Below, piece by piece: positions 37,614 through 47,892 of a stretch of DNA of 64,000 nucleotides (its first letter is position 1; each line of letters opens with the position of its first letter). Position numbers and translations under genes: made by a program. This DNA is from Ophioderma brevispina (Eukaryota > Echinodermata > Ophiuroidea > Amphilepidida > Ophiodermatidae). Under the pieces are notes generated by a model. It did no database searches. It was not told the origin of the DNA and saw only the letters and a list, made by a program, of their open reading frames with translations. The stretch covers positions 124,001 to 188,000 of the forward strand of contig JAMKCH010088216.1 of NCBI GenBank assembly GCA_023653785.1, written 5' to 3'.

Positions 37614-38994
37614 AGGTAACAATAATGTCAACAGACAGGCTGATATGAGTAGTACATTTGACCAAATATAAATTGTACATAGCGATGATTAAAAAAAATG
37701 GTACGTAAATATTAACAAATTGCAAAAACTAAGATGAGTTACCTGAGACACTGTACTTTCGCGTAAGGTGCCGCTGAAAAAATGAAATAAATGGACAACA
37801 TATCGATTACAAACTCAGTTTCAATGCATTTATGCTATACCATCCTCAAAAGTTTTCTCGATTGCTTTCATACTCGTGGTATTTGACCAGAAATGTCATA
37901 TAATAGTTTGTTATGTTTAGAAGGGAAAGCAAAATGAACATTGTTTTAAAGACGTTGCATATATTATTTACACGTACGTAAACATTCTAATGAAAACATG
38001 GTTGCTTTAATTTGACCATATCATCTTATTACCCTTGGTTCAACCCAACTCTGTTTGAACTCCAGAGCTATCCTTTTGTAGATATTCTTTTTTTCTGACG
38101 GTCTTTAACGTGACTGCAATATTGTTGAAGTAGGCACCACACTATGACGGGGTCATGTATCAAGTATATTCCCTCCTTGTATGTAAATATCATACCATAT
38201 GGATTTAGCAGAATGCGGAAGATGAGGTCGCATGTTATCCATTACGTATGCATCTAAGTTCAAAGCATCATATGAAGTTTGGATGCCCTTTGAGGTATTA
38301 ATAAACTATCCCATTCCCTTCTCCCCCAGAACAGATTTCATAATCTGAATAAATATATAATAAAATTATAAGTGAGCAAATATTTATCAACATAGAAAAA
38401 AGTATTTAGTTCTCCTCGCTCAACAGAATTTTGGTCGGTATCGGAGATGATTTAAAAGCCGGTCTCCCAAATCACAACTTGATAACTCAACTTGATAACA
38501 ATTAAAAGAGTATAAAATCGAAATGTGACCAGTTTTACAAAGGGAGGAGACTGAACCGGATCATGCTTGTCCTCTGATACAAACATCTAGCTCTTAGTCA
38601 GGGGGCACATGTCATCCTGTTGCTATTACTTCAGAAGGTTTGCCAAGTTTGTTTTTTCACTTTCATGTGTTCAATAACACCACAAGGAATAACTTCCAAC
38701 TTGTTGTCTAATTCTCAGGGTTTTTTTCAACTGGTGAGGGCGCTTTTTCAAAATGGCCGCCAAATGACATATTTTTCAAAGAATATCCTTAAGGAAATGC
38801 CCATATCATGTTATAATGATTTTGTTTGTGCTAAAATTGGTGTTTTGTTATTATATATGCTTAATGCATAAATATTAACAATATACTTTAAGGGGTTTAA
38901 GGCCACTTAATGGGTTTAAGTGGTCATAAACTCTTAAAATACATTGATTTGTGAAGCCTTAAAAGAAGCCTTGTCCTCAAGCTAAGGGTAGTTT
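37614..38994. other. Unassigned AT-rich stretch
   Basis: No gene found. Near 38748-38765 is TTCAAAATGGCCGCCAAA, a word related to the core of the satellite at 44110-45738. A small inverted pair of CCACTTAA/TTAAGTGG lies near 38902-38922. Confidence 0.45.
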
Positions 38995-40221
38995 GCTTTT
39001 CAACATTCTTCCTAACGGCGAAGAAGTCGTGCGAATGGCGCCCCATACTAAATCTCAAGCATTCGACCCATACCTTTCCACATGGAAACCTTAGCGGCCA
39101 TCCCGGAACTACGCCAGGGGTGGTGGAGCTGCATACCTACACGTGGCCATCCATCCTTCAGACAGAAATGGCTCGGTTTTTACATCAACATCAACACCTT
39201 CCCGTTCAAGAGCTTGAGCTTCAGACTATCCACGGCCCCAAGGAACTTCACAAGGATAGTTAAGGTGATTGCCGAAGCTCTGCGGTGACAAGGAATGTTC
39301 ATCTACGTTTACCTCGACGACAGGCTGATCACTGCCCCATACCCAGAGGCCCTCCGCTTTCAAATCTGGAAGACTTGCAGCCTTGTCAGCTCCCATGGAC
39401 TAATCATTAACTGGGAGTCAGCCCTCCAACCATCCCTGACCCTGCAGTTCCTGGGCTCGGTCATAGACTTCGGCAGAGGAAAGGTGTTCCCGACAGCAGA
39501 GACAACAACAGCCTGTTAGTCCTCTGCGCCGGGACTCTCGCCAGGCCAGACTGGCTCCAGCCAAAACTGTGGTTACGGCTCTGGCATTTATATAGTCCCG
39601 CCCTCAGAGCAGTCCTTCCACTGCCCCTACGTACAAGATACATACAACTTCACATTCTGTCCAAGTTCAGCCCCAAGAGAGGCTGGATGTTGAAGGAGAT
39701 AGATGTCTCTCCAAAGGTCCACCACGCCCTCAGATGGTGGATGCAGCCTCACAACATTCACCCTTTGCGGTCCCACTTCTACGCTCACCATAAACACGTC
39801 CAAGACGGGCTGGGGAGCCCCTGGGGAGCTGGATGGCAGTGTCTTGACTTTTCCCAGCCCATTGCGAGCATACATCAACGTCTGTTACTGTGGGCAGTCC
39901 GCCTGGCATTACGGGAGCTACTTCCCAAGGACAAGGACCAGACGATCGCCCTACGCTGCAACAACCTCACGGTAGTGACTTATATAAACAAGCAGGGAGG
40001 TACCCGCAGCCTGACTCTGTCAACAGACAATCAAGCTGCTGATATGGTGCAAGCGCCACAGGATCGAGCTCCAGGCAGTCCATCTCCCGGGAGCAGGCAA
40101 CATTCTAGCGGGTACCTTGCCGAGAAGGGGAACAACCATCCATGTCCCGACCAAAGTCAGGGGCTTGTTCGGAGGATGGCACCTCAACCCAACAGTGTAC
40201 AAAGGTCTTCTTCAACAGACA
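38995..40221 (+). pseudogene. DIRS/Ngaro-like Pol fragment: reverse transcriptase and RNase H, decayed
   Basis: Reverse transcriptase blocks appear in order across shifting frames. AAYLHVAIHPSDR (39131-39169) needs a frame change from the METLAAIPELRQG stretch before it. SFRLSTAPRNFTRIV follows, and after an in-frame TGA at 39286-39288 comes YVYLDD, the catalytic box. Then LQFLGSVIDF leads toward RNase H. There TSKTGWGAPGELDG lacks the usual first aspartate (N where D is normal), and ALRCNNLTVVTYINKQGGT also has N in place of the usual D. These blocks and their spacing are those of DIRS/Ngaro Pol proteins, which lack integrase and rely on a tyrosine recombinase. The remnant has several frameshifts and stops and is not functional. 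A direct repeat cuts into it at 40222. Confidence 0.85.
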
Positions 40222-40423
40222 CCAGCGCACAGTGGGCCAGAATGAGACAAAAGTGTGCCAAAACTCAATAACTCTCTTTGCAAAGCCTTTACATCTCATG
40301 GGTTGTGAGGCCTGCAGAATTCAAAAATTGCATTAACAAATATGTATGACGTCATCAAATACTGTTTTCTGATTGGTCGAGAATATTTTTCAAGATTAAA
40401 TCCAGACCCATATACAATACAAT
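40222..40423. repeat. About 200-bp direct repeat bracketing a Gag remnant, left copy
   Basis: The sequence from GCACAGTGGGCCAGAATGAG to the poly-A at 40422 recurs at about 40829-41043. The right copy differs mainly by a 15-base insertion near 40902. It ends with one unit of the 143-bp repeat described at 40964-41445. The first 40 bases also occur inverted at about 42181-42217. Confidence 0.8.
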
Positions 40424-40443
40424 GAAAAAAAAAAAAAAAAAAA
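40422..40443 (+). repeat. Poly-A run
   Basis: About 22 consecutive A residues mark the end of the left direct repeat. They could be the tail of a retrotransposed copy or an assembly filler. Confidence 0.8.
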
Positions 40444-40467
40444 ATTTTTGGGAAGACAGTGGTCTAG

Positions 40468-40776
40468 TTTAGCCTCTCAGGAAGAAGAACGAGTTTAGCT
40501 GCTGATCAAGTTGCCAAAGTCTACAAGACCAGAGGTTCTTCCAGATTTAGACCGTATAGATACAGACCTTACGATTATGGCTTTCGCAGAAGGACTTCCG
40601 CTCCTAGTTATTCTCCTGCCTACAGAAGGAACAGAGGTTCCTTTCGGAAGTCGGGCTACGACTCGAAGGACAGCAAATCCAACTATAGAGGCTCTCGACA
40701 GTACAAAAGTTATTCTTCCTACTCCAGACGTAGAGGCGCCAGACGTGGCGCGAGTAGGAGAAGAAGATACAATTGA
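40468..40776 (+). pseudogene. C-terminal Gag-like tail of a DIRS/Ngaro-type element
   Basis: A stop-bounded frame of about 100 codons is very rich in arginine, serine, tyrosine and glycine, with segments such as RFRPYRYRPYDYGFRRR and SRRRGARRGASRRRRYN just before a TGA at 40774-40776. Basic R/S/G/Y tails of this kind end the Gag-like first protein of DIRS/Ngaro elements, where they are expected to bind nucleic acid. No upstream Gag sequence is present. The segment lies between two direct 200-bp repeats, so it was probably moved or copied separately from the neighbouring Pol pieces. The assignment rests on composition and context, not on a conserved fold. Confidence 0.55.
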
Positions 40777-40828
40777 CTCCTACCTACCTATAACGCCAGT
40801 GGAGGGGCGTCTAAAGTTATTCCTCCCG

Positions 40829-41043
40829 GCGCACAGTGGGCCAGAATGAGACAAAAGTGTGCCAAAACTCAATAACTCTCTTTCAAAGCCTTTACATCTC
40901 ATGATAGGACCATCTTAGGGGTTGTAAGGCCTGCAGAATTCAAAAATTGCATTAACAAATATGTATGACGTCATCAAATACTGTTTTCTGATTGGTCGAG
41001 AATATTTTTCAAGATTAAATCCAGACCCATATACAATACAATG
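40829..41043. repeat. About 200-bp direct repeat bracketing a Gag remnant, right copy
   Basis: Matches 40222-40423, including the GCACAGTGGGCCAG start and the ATACAATACAATGA end. It runs directly into the 143-bp tandem repeat. Confidence 0.8.
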
Positions 41044-41445
41044 ACTGATTGCATGGACATAGGGTTTGTTGACCCAAGGAATCGATTAAAAGCATTTTTG
41101 AATTCCTATGACGTCATCAAATACTGTTTTCTGATTGGTCGTTAATATTTTTCAAGATTAAACTCGGACCCACATATAATACCTCGGTTGATTGCATGGA
41201 TATAGGGTTTGGTGACCCCAGAAATCGAGTGGAAGCATTTTTGAGATCCTATGACATCATCAAAATACTGTGTTCTGATTGGTCGAGAATATTTTTCAAG
41301 CCTAAACTCAGACCAATATATAATACAATGGTTGAATGCATGGATATAAGGTTTGGTGACCCAAGGAATCGAGTGGAAGTATTTGTGAGTTTCTATGACG
41401 TCATAAAAATGCTGTTTTCTGATTGGTCGAGAATATTTCATTTTT
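40964..41445. repeat. 143-bp tandem repeat with CRE-like and CCAAT-like motifs
   Basis: Units start TATGACGTCATCAAA at 40964, 41107, 41251 (TATGACATCATCAAA) and 41394 (TATGACGTCATAAAA), a period of 143-144 bases; a lone unit also begins at about 40350. Each has TGACGTCA or a one-base variant, then CTGATTGGTCG about 20 bases on. TGACGTCA is the CREB/ATF site and ATTGG the inverted CCAAT box bound by NF-Y. Any promoter role is inference. Confidence 0.85.
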
Positions 41446-42180
41446 CTCTGAGTTGGTTAAATCATAAAATGATTCTAGTGTTTCAGATTGCAAGCGATTT
41501 TTTTTGTCATTGTAAAGGATAATCTTTTCTCAGAATATCTGTGTAAATTTAAAGGCGGAGATCGACGAATATCTTAACTTATATAGGTACTGCATGGTAA
41601 GCGTATTTAGGTCTACGCGTATCACGGTCTGTGCTACGTACGCCACCACGTGGCATTTTTATCCTATTTTTGGTCGTACCGGGCGTCATAAAACAAGCCC
41701 TAACGTTGAAGACTGCAAGAGACTGCAAGTAAATTTGGTACCATTATAAAGAACAATCTTTTCTAAAGACGTCTGTATCAATTTAGAGGCGGAAATCGAC
41801 GGAAATCATAACTTCCGGTTTATATTTCAAAAATTATGATTTTCAATAGATTTTTCAGACGTTTAGGGATTAAAATTTCTTGAACGGGAGAAATTGTGTT
41901 CACCTTATCTTAATATATTATTTTGCAAAGAAAGACTTTACAATATATAGAAGCATAGATAAATTAAAATTACCTTTAAAGAGATACAGAGTTTTGATTG
42001 CATATTGATGTTTTTTAGCTTGGAAATAATTTTAGAGCAATTTTGAACTTTAACTGGAGAAAAAAGTAACTTCAAAAATATACAAGAGTTTAAAAACTTT
42101 TGGAAAATATTCTTGAGAGCACCTTCTTTCCAAATAGCAATAAAAAATTTAAAAAAAAAACAGTGGTCGCCAAATTAGGG
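41446..42180. other. Unassigned stretch with a diverged direct repeat
   Basis: AATCTTTTCT...TCTGT(G/A)T...AATTTA(A/G)AGGCGGA(G/A)ATCGACG occurs near 41520-41572 and again near 41758-41802, a separation of about 236 bases. Otherwise AT-rich with no gene seen. Confidence 0.5.
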
Positions 42181-42909
42181 TTTTGGCACACTTTGACTCT
42201 GCCCTGGCCCACTGTGCAGCGGCCTCTAATCGACCTTTTTGCAGCAGCCGGGAACAACCAGCTCCCGACATACTGTTCCTGGGGAGCGGACCAGATGGCG
42301 TTCACCATAGACGCAATGACGATCAGCTGGGACAGGATCTCGGCATATGCATTCCCCCGATAGCGATGATACCCAGGATGCTGGAGAAGCTCTCGAGATC
42401 CAGCGGGTGCAACATGCTTATAATAGCACACACTGGCCCAGACAGATGTGGTTTCAGAAAGTACTTCCTCTCACGGGGACGGACCTTTTTACCTCCCAGG
42501 CAGACGGCTCTAGCCAAACTGTGGTTATGGCTTCTTGCCTTATCGCCAGCTTCACAGCAGTCCTTCCCCAATGCCCTACATATGAGATACATAAAGCTTC
42601 ACGTTCTATCCAGCCTCAAGAGAGACCGGTTGATGAAGGATATACATGTCTCTCCAAAGGTCCACCACGACCTCAGTGGATACAACCTCACAACATTCAC
42701 CCCGGGCGGTCCCGCTTCCAGGCCCACCATAGACACGACACTGGAAAGGCTGGCGATTGGCAGTGTCTTGGACTCCAGCCATTGCAAAGCATCAACCTTC
42801 TGGAGTTGTGGGCGGCCCGCCTGCCATTACGGCACCTACTTCCCAAGGTCAAGGACCAGACGATCACCCTACGCTGCAACAACCTCACGGTGACTTATAT
42901 AAACAAGCA
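42181..42909 (+). pseudogene. DIRS/Ngaro-like Pol fragments in rearranged order
   Basis: The first part (to about 42480) encodes the region normally found after RNase H: PLIDLFAAAGNNQLPTYCSW, then a DAMTISWDRISAYAFP stretch. The second part (from about 42500) goes back to sequence that normally precedes it. Its similarity to 39535-39990 covers the reverse transcriptase end and RNase H (ALRCNNLT counterpart TLRCNNLTVTYINKQG). The order is therefore inverted relative to an intact element, pointing to two joined copies. Frames shift repeatedly. The segment ends inside the YINKQG motif where a MITE is inserted. Confidence 0.8.
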
Positions 42910-43097
42910 GGGCCCGTTCTAGAAACTCAGTCGTAAATCTACGTGCATACTATGTCATGCCTGCGTGGACCAAGTTGTCCAAAGCACTGTGTAACTGGTA
43001 TGAAAAGGTCTGTTATGTAGGACATACGCCATGTGTACTCATGTACACATGAATTAGTATACACGTAGGGTTACGCACGAGTTTGGGGAACGGGCCC
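42910..43097. mobile_element. MITE, 188 bp, inserted in the DIRS-like RNase H remnant
   Basis: The terminal inverted repeats are GGGCCCGTTC and GAACGGGCCC, with imperfect pairing extending about 28 bases inward. On either side the DIRS-like sequence resumes (AACAAGCAG before; GAGAACACGCAGCCTGACT after), as in the uninterrupted copy near 39988-40018. Flanking CAG and CTG may mark a three-base target site of the PIF/Harbinger type, but this is uncertain. No coding capacity. Confidence 0.75.
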
Positions 43098-44060
43098 CTG
43101 GGAGAACACGCAGCCTGACTATATGTCTCCCGGGAGCAGGCAACATTCTAGCGGGTACCCTGTCGAGAAGGGGAACAATCTTCCATGCCCCGACCAAGGT
43201 CAGGGGCTTGTCGATGGAATGACACCTCAACACAACAGTGTGCAAGGTGGTCTTCAACATACTCGAGTGGCCCTTTAATCAACCTTTTTGCAGCAGCGGG
43301 GAACAACCAGCTCCCGACATAATGTTCCTGGGGAGCGGACCAGATGGCGTTCACCATAGACGCAATGACGATCAGCTGGGACAGGATCTCGTTCCCCCGA
43401 TAGCGATGATACCCAGGATGCTGGAGAAGCTCTCGAGATCCAGCGGGTGCAACATGCTTATAATAGCACACACTGGCCCAGACAGATGTGGTTCCCGTAA
43501 GTACTTCCTCTCACGGTGGTGGAACCGTTTACCTTCCGATAAGGAGAGACCTCTTGATGAACCCGGACAAGACTCTTCTAGCGACAATTCAGACCCTTCA
43601 CCTGACTGTATGACGACTTTCATCAGATCCTACACAGCAGCAGGCCTTTCTGAAGAGGCTGCTGTCCTGGCAGGAAATGCAAGGCATCCTTCAACGAGAA
43701 AAGACTTACAATGTCAGTATCAGGAAGTACCACGCATGGTGCCAAGACAACAAAGTCAATCCTTATATAAGGAATCTTTGGGAAACGTAGCAGAGTTCCT
43801 CACATGGGTTTTCCAGCAACAAGGGGCCAGCTCACGCTCCATGAGAGCCTGCCGCACTGCCGCAGCTTCTGTCCATCATGGCTTCTCTGGGGGGATTTAC
43901 TGTGTCTAATTCACCTGTCCTGAATGAACTCTTGAAGAGAATGTTTCACGAGTGTCCTCCTAGGAAGTCGCTTGTCCCAGCATGGGACTTGAACAGGGCC
44001 CTGTGCTCCTAGCTGAGCCACCGTTCTAACCTATGGATCAAGCTAACATGGAAGACCTAA
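43098..44060 (+). pseudogene. DIRS/Ngaro-like Pol end and truncated tyrosine recombinase
   Basis: After the MITE the fragment reads through the end of RNase H and a second copy of the post-RNase H region (43262-43500, near-identical to 42222-42480). It then enters a different protein: SYTAAGLSEEAAVLAGNARHPSTRK, VAEFLTWVFQQQGASSRSMRA, and in another frame PVLNELLKRMFHECPPRKS and PAWDLNRAL. This is the N-terminal, DNA-gripping helical domain of DIRS/Ngaro tyrosine recombinases. The catalytic domain with the R-H-R-Y residues is absent: homology stops at about 44010-44060 before the satellite array. Several frameshifts also break the frame, so it is dead. Confidence 0.8.
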
Positions 44061-44109
44061 CCAGGAAGATGCTGTTCCTAAATCATGACTATTCTATTTG
44101 TTAGATTAC

Positions 44110-45738
44110 CTGTTCCTATCATTTTGACCACCATTTTGAAACAAGTGCCCTCTATCATTGAAAACTGTGACTAAGAATTTGACATGAAGCTGAAAACAAC
44201 TCCTTATGAGTATATTATCAAGGTCCACATTTGAAATCACACTCAACATATTTTCTGAAGCACTTTATACATGACTACTTTATTCTTTATAGGCTTTTTT
44301 ATCATTTTGGCCGCCATTTTGAAGAAAACGTCAATGATAATTTGATATTAGGTTGAAAACAATTGAATATGGGTTAATCAATAAGGTCCACATTGAAAAC
44401 CAGACGTAATCAATTTTTCTGAAGCACTTTATGCACGACTATTTTATTCTTTATAGGCTTTTTTATCATTTTGGCCGCCATTTTGAAGAAAACGTCAATG
44501 ATAATTTGATATTAGGTTGAAAACAATTGAATATGGGTTAATCAATAAGGTCCACATTGAAAACCAGACGTAATCAATTTTTCTGAAGCACTTTATACAT
44601 GACTACTTTATTCTTTATAGGCTTTTTTATCATTTTGGCCGCCATTTTGAAGAAAACGTCAATGATAATTTGATATTAGGTTGAAAACAATTGAATATGG
44701 GTTAATCAATAAGGTCCACATTGAAAACCAGACGTAATCAATTTTTCTGAAGCACTTTATACATGACTACTTTATTCTTTATAGGCTTTTTTATCATTTT
44801 GGCCGCCATTTTGAAGAAAACGTCAATGATAATTTGATATTAGGTTGAAAACAATTGAATATGGGTTAATCAATAAGGTCCACATTGAAAACCAGACGTA
44901 ATCAATTTTTCTGAAGCACTTTATACATGACTACTTTATTCTTTATAGGCTTTTTTATCATTTTGGCCGCCATTTTGAAGAAAACGTCAATGATAATTTG
45001 ATATTAGGTTGAAAACAATTGAATATGGGTTAATCAATAAGGTCCACATTGAAAACCAGACGTAATCAATTTTTCTGAAGCACTTTATACATGACTACTT
45101 TATTCTTTATAGGCTTTTTTATCATTTTGGCCGCCATTTTGAAGAAAACGTCAATGATAATTTGATATTAGGTTGAAAACAATTGAATATGGGTTAATCA
45201 ATAAGGTCCACATTGAAAACCAGACGTAATCAATTTTTCTGAAGCACTTTATACATGACTACTTTATTCTTTATAGGCTTTTTTATCATTTTGGCCGCCA
45301 TTTTGAAGAAAACGTCAATGATAATTTGATATTAGGTTGAAAACAATTGAATATGGGTTAATCAATAAGGTCCACATTGAAAACCAGACGTAATCAATTT
45401 TTCTGAAGCACTTTATACATGACTACTTTATTCTTTATAGGCTTTTTTATCATTTTGGCCGCCATTTTGAAGAAAACGTCAATGATAATTTGATATTAGG
45501 TTGAAAACAATTGAATATGGGTTAATCAATAAGGTCCACATTGAAAACCAGACGTAATCAATTTTTCTGAAGCACTTTATACATGACTACTTTATTCTTT
45601 ATAGGCTTTTTTATCATTTTGGCCGCCATTTTGAAGAAAACGTCAATGATAATTTGATATTAGGTTGAAAACAATTGAATATGGGTTAATCAATAAGGTC
45701 CACATTGAAAACCAGACGTAATCAATTTTTCTGAAGCA
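44110..45738. repeat. 164-bp satellite array, nine homogeneous units plus a degenerate edge unit
   Basis: TTTTGGCCGCC begins at 44305, 44469, 44633, 44797, 44961, 45125, 45289, 45453 and 45617, an exact 164-base period. The inner units are essentially identical. A diverged unit lies at the left edge (near 44115-44290), and the first full unit has a few changes (CTTTATGCACGACTATTTT near 44427). The last unit stops abruptly at 45738. Each unit holds GCCGCCATTTTG, which resembles the YY1-binding consensus. There is no coding frame. Confidence 0.95.
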
Positions 45739-47750
45739 ACGGTTTGAGAACATTGAGTACATCCGCGGAAAATATACATTTGTATATTTCCCCCGAATTA
45801 AGAATGATCCGTTTAAATAGAAAAATCCATGCAATATCCCCCAAAGGTATACAATAGCTCATTGGGAATAGTGGTAGTACTTTATTGAACAAGAATGAGA
45901 GATTACAAAAAAAGCAATACATTAACAACCATAAACAGATGACATTCTATCTGATAACACTGCGCAGTGCATTTCTAGATCATATCATTAAATTCAATTA
46001 GAATTCAATGGCCGTAACAAAATGACCAGGCTATATAAACATACAGATATAGGGCAGTTCAATAGCGTCTTTACACGGGATAATTCAGTGTAGGTGGAGC
46101 ACCTTCTATTTACCAACATACCTGAAATGGAATATAATTGTAAAGAGGATTTTATTTCAATCATTAGTGTTGACGTACAATAACTTGAAACATGATAGAG
46201 GGTACCAAAATAACAACACATATTACACATACCGTATGACCATGCTTACTACTAAATATATTCTTTAAAAACCACTAATAATTTAAGTCAGCATTTTATT
46301 GACAATCACAATATAATTCAATTTTGTTACCTTTCTCTTTATTTTTGCATAACATACATAGCTTATATTAATCAAAATCTTTTATAACATTAAGTACATT
46401 AATCAAAACCTTTTATAAAATTTAATACCTATTAAACAGTAACCTGCTTTCTCTATGAAACTAAAAATAAACACTATATAGATATAAATTTATATATTCA
46501 GAAGAGGTTTGTTTATCACACTAAACTTCAAGTGCCCTCTTGGTTATTACAATTGTATGTCTACCGACACGTTCGGAAAAGCAATCTGTGAAGACCTTGT
46601 TAACGTCAGCGCCCTTGGCTCTCACCATTGTGGGTCGGATGAAATGGAAGAAAACATTTTGAAAATAAAGGTTGAAAAAAGCCATCAGCTACGCTAGTTT
46701 TGGGGCATCTTAGCTTGTGGTCGATGTGCTACACCAGAGTGATTGGTGCATCCTGGGCGGGAATTTAATGTCCATTATTTCACCAACACCTAAAATTATT
46801 TATTCATGCATTAGAATACTAAACATAAACTGAGAGATTAAAAGACATCATATAAAATACACGTTACGCTACAAATGCTGGATGTGATGGAGACCATTGC
46901 AACTCCCAGAGCTTGTATTCGGACATTTTAATAAGGGCCCAATCTTGGATTTGTATGGACATTTTAAGTTGTATATACAATGGGTTGCAATGTTTCTTGT
47001 AATAACTTGGCTGAAAATGTTGTACAATCATTGTGACACTATCAGAGTAATTATTTTTATGTCATTGGTGATATGAGTATATCTAACATGTATCATTCCT
47101 GTCAGCAGTGAAAATACAGCCTAAGCCTATTCATAATACTCAATTATATAATCAATAATCATTCCGATGATGTCACAACCAAGTAAAGAACTGTTTCTGT
47201 CCCTTCTTTGTTACTCCCCCCACCCAAAAAAAATAAAAATTCCTGCTGTTAAAGTTAAATACAACATCTCTATCAATTTAACATCAATGTCTAGCGATAT
47301 TTCAAGCAGAGATTGATATTTTCTACAGTTATGGTCTGACAGTGGAACATCTTGTTAAGATATCTATATACAATTTAAGATATATTGGACAGGTGCATAT
47401 ACCTGTGTTAGTCTGTTTGGCAGGAGGAGCGCACTTTGGTAACAGACCCATCGATATCATCATATTACCTTCAGAGACCAATAGTCTCACACACAACTGT
47501 GTAGCAGTAAGTTACCACAGTGCTGAGTACATTTTATCTACACACTATACATTCGTTACTCCTATGTATTTATTGACAACTGTAGCAACTGACCGTTCCT
47601 GATATTCGAAATAATTTGATGATTCTGCTTTTACGTCCTTCATACGAGTACAGGTCCCGAACACTGAATTCCATTGCACATACCTGTCGATGGAGACCTC
47701 ATATAATGTTCTTTAAAGGGGCAGTGCTTATCACAATCACATGGGAATTT
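45739..47750. other. Unassigned AT-rich stretch
   Basis: No gene could be supported. Open frames at 46509-46697 and 47342-47602 are short, lack known domains and lack convincing splice context. The upstream exon of the tetraspanin gene could in principle lie anywhere in this region, but I could not find it. Confidence 0.45.
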
Positions 47751-47804
47751 TTGGATATTTATTCATCTTTCCTGGAGATAGCCCCAGCGCACAACATAGC
47801 GTTT

Positions 47805-47892
47805 GAAAAAACCCTGGTGCGCTTGGCCGGCTTCGAAAAACCTGCGACCTCCGCACTTACTAGCACGGCGCTCTATCTCCAGGGAGTTAACA
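47805..47892 (-). repeat. tRNA-derived SINE head, minus strand
   Basis: Read on the minus strand, GATAGAGCGCCGTGCTAGTA is followed by GCGGAGGTCGCAGGTTTTTC and GAAGCC. This is the GAGCGCC(G)...CTAGTAA...GGAGGTCGC(G)GGTTCGA pattern of tRNA-type SINE heads, with an anticodon-loop-like CTAGTAA. The box B-like GGTTTTTCGAAGCC is altered, so it is not a working tRNA. Homology downstream on the minus strand is unclear. Confidence 0.5.

Noticed and set aside
40511..40849. 112-residue frame starting at 40511
   Set aside because: It is the shadow of the arginine/serine-rich Gag-like frame (40468-40776) read one base out of phase.
44110..45738. CRISPR-like array
   Set aside because: Whole 164-bp units repeat with no short-repeat and variable-spacer alternation, and the genome is animal; it is a satellite.
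47805..47892. Functional tRNA gene on the minus strand
   Set aside because: Box B is altered and the acceptor and T stems do not pair well; a SINE head fits better.
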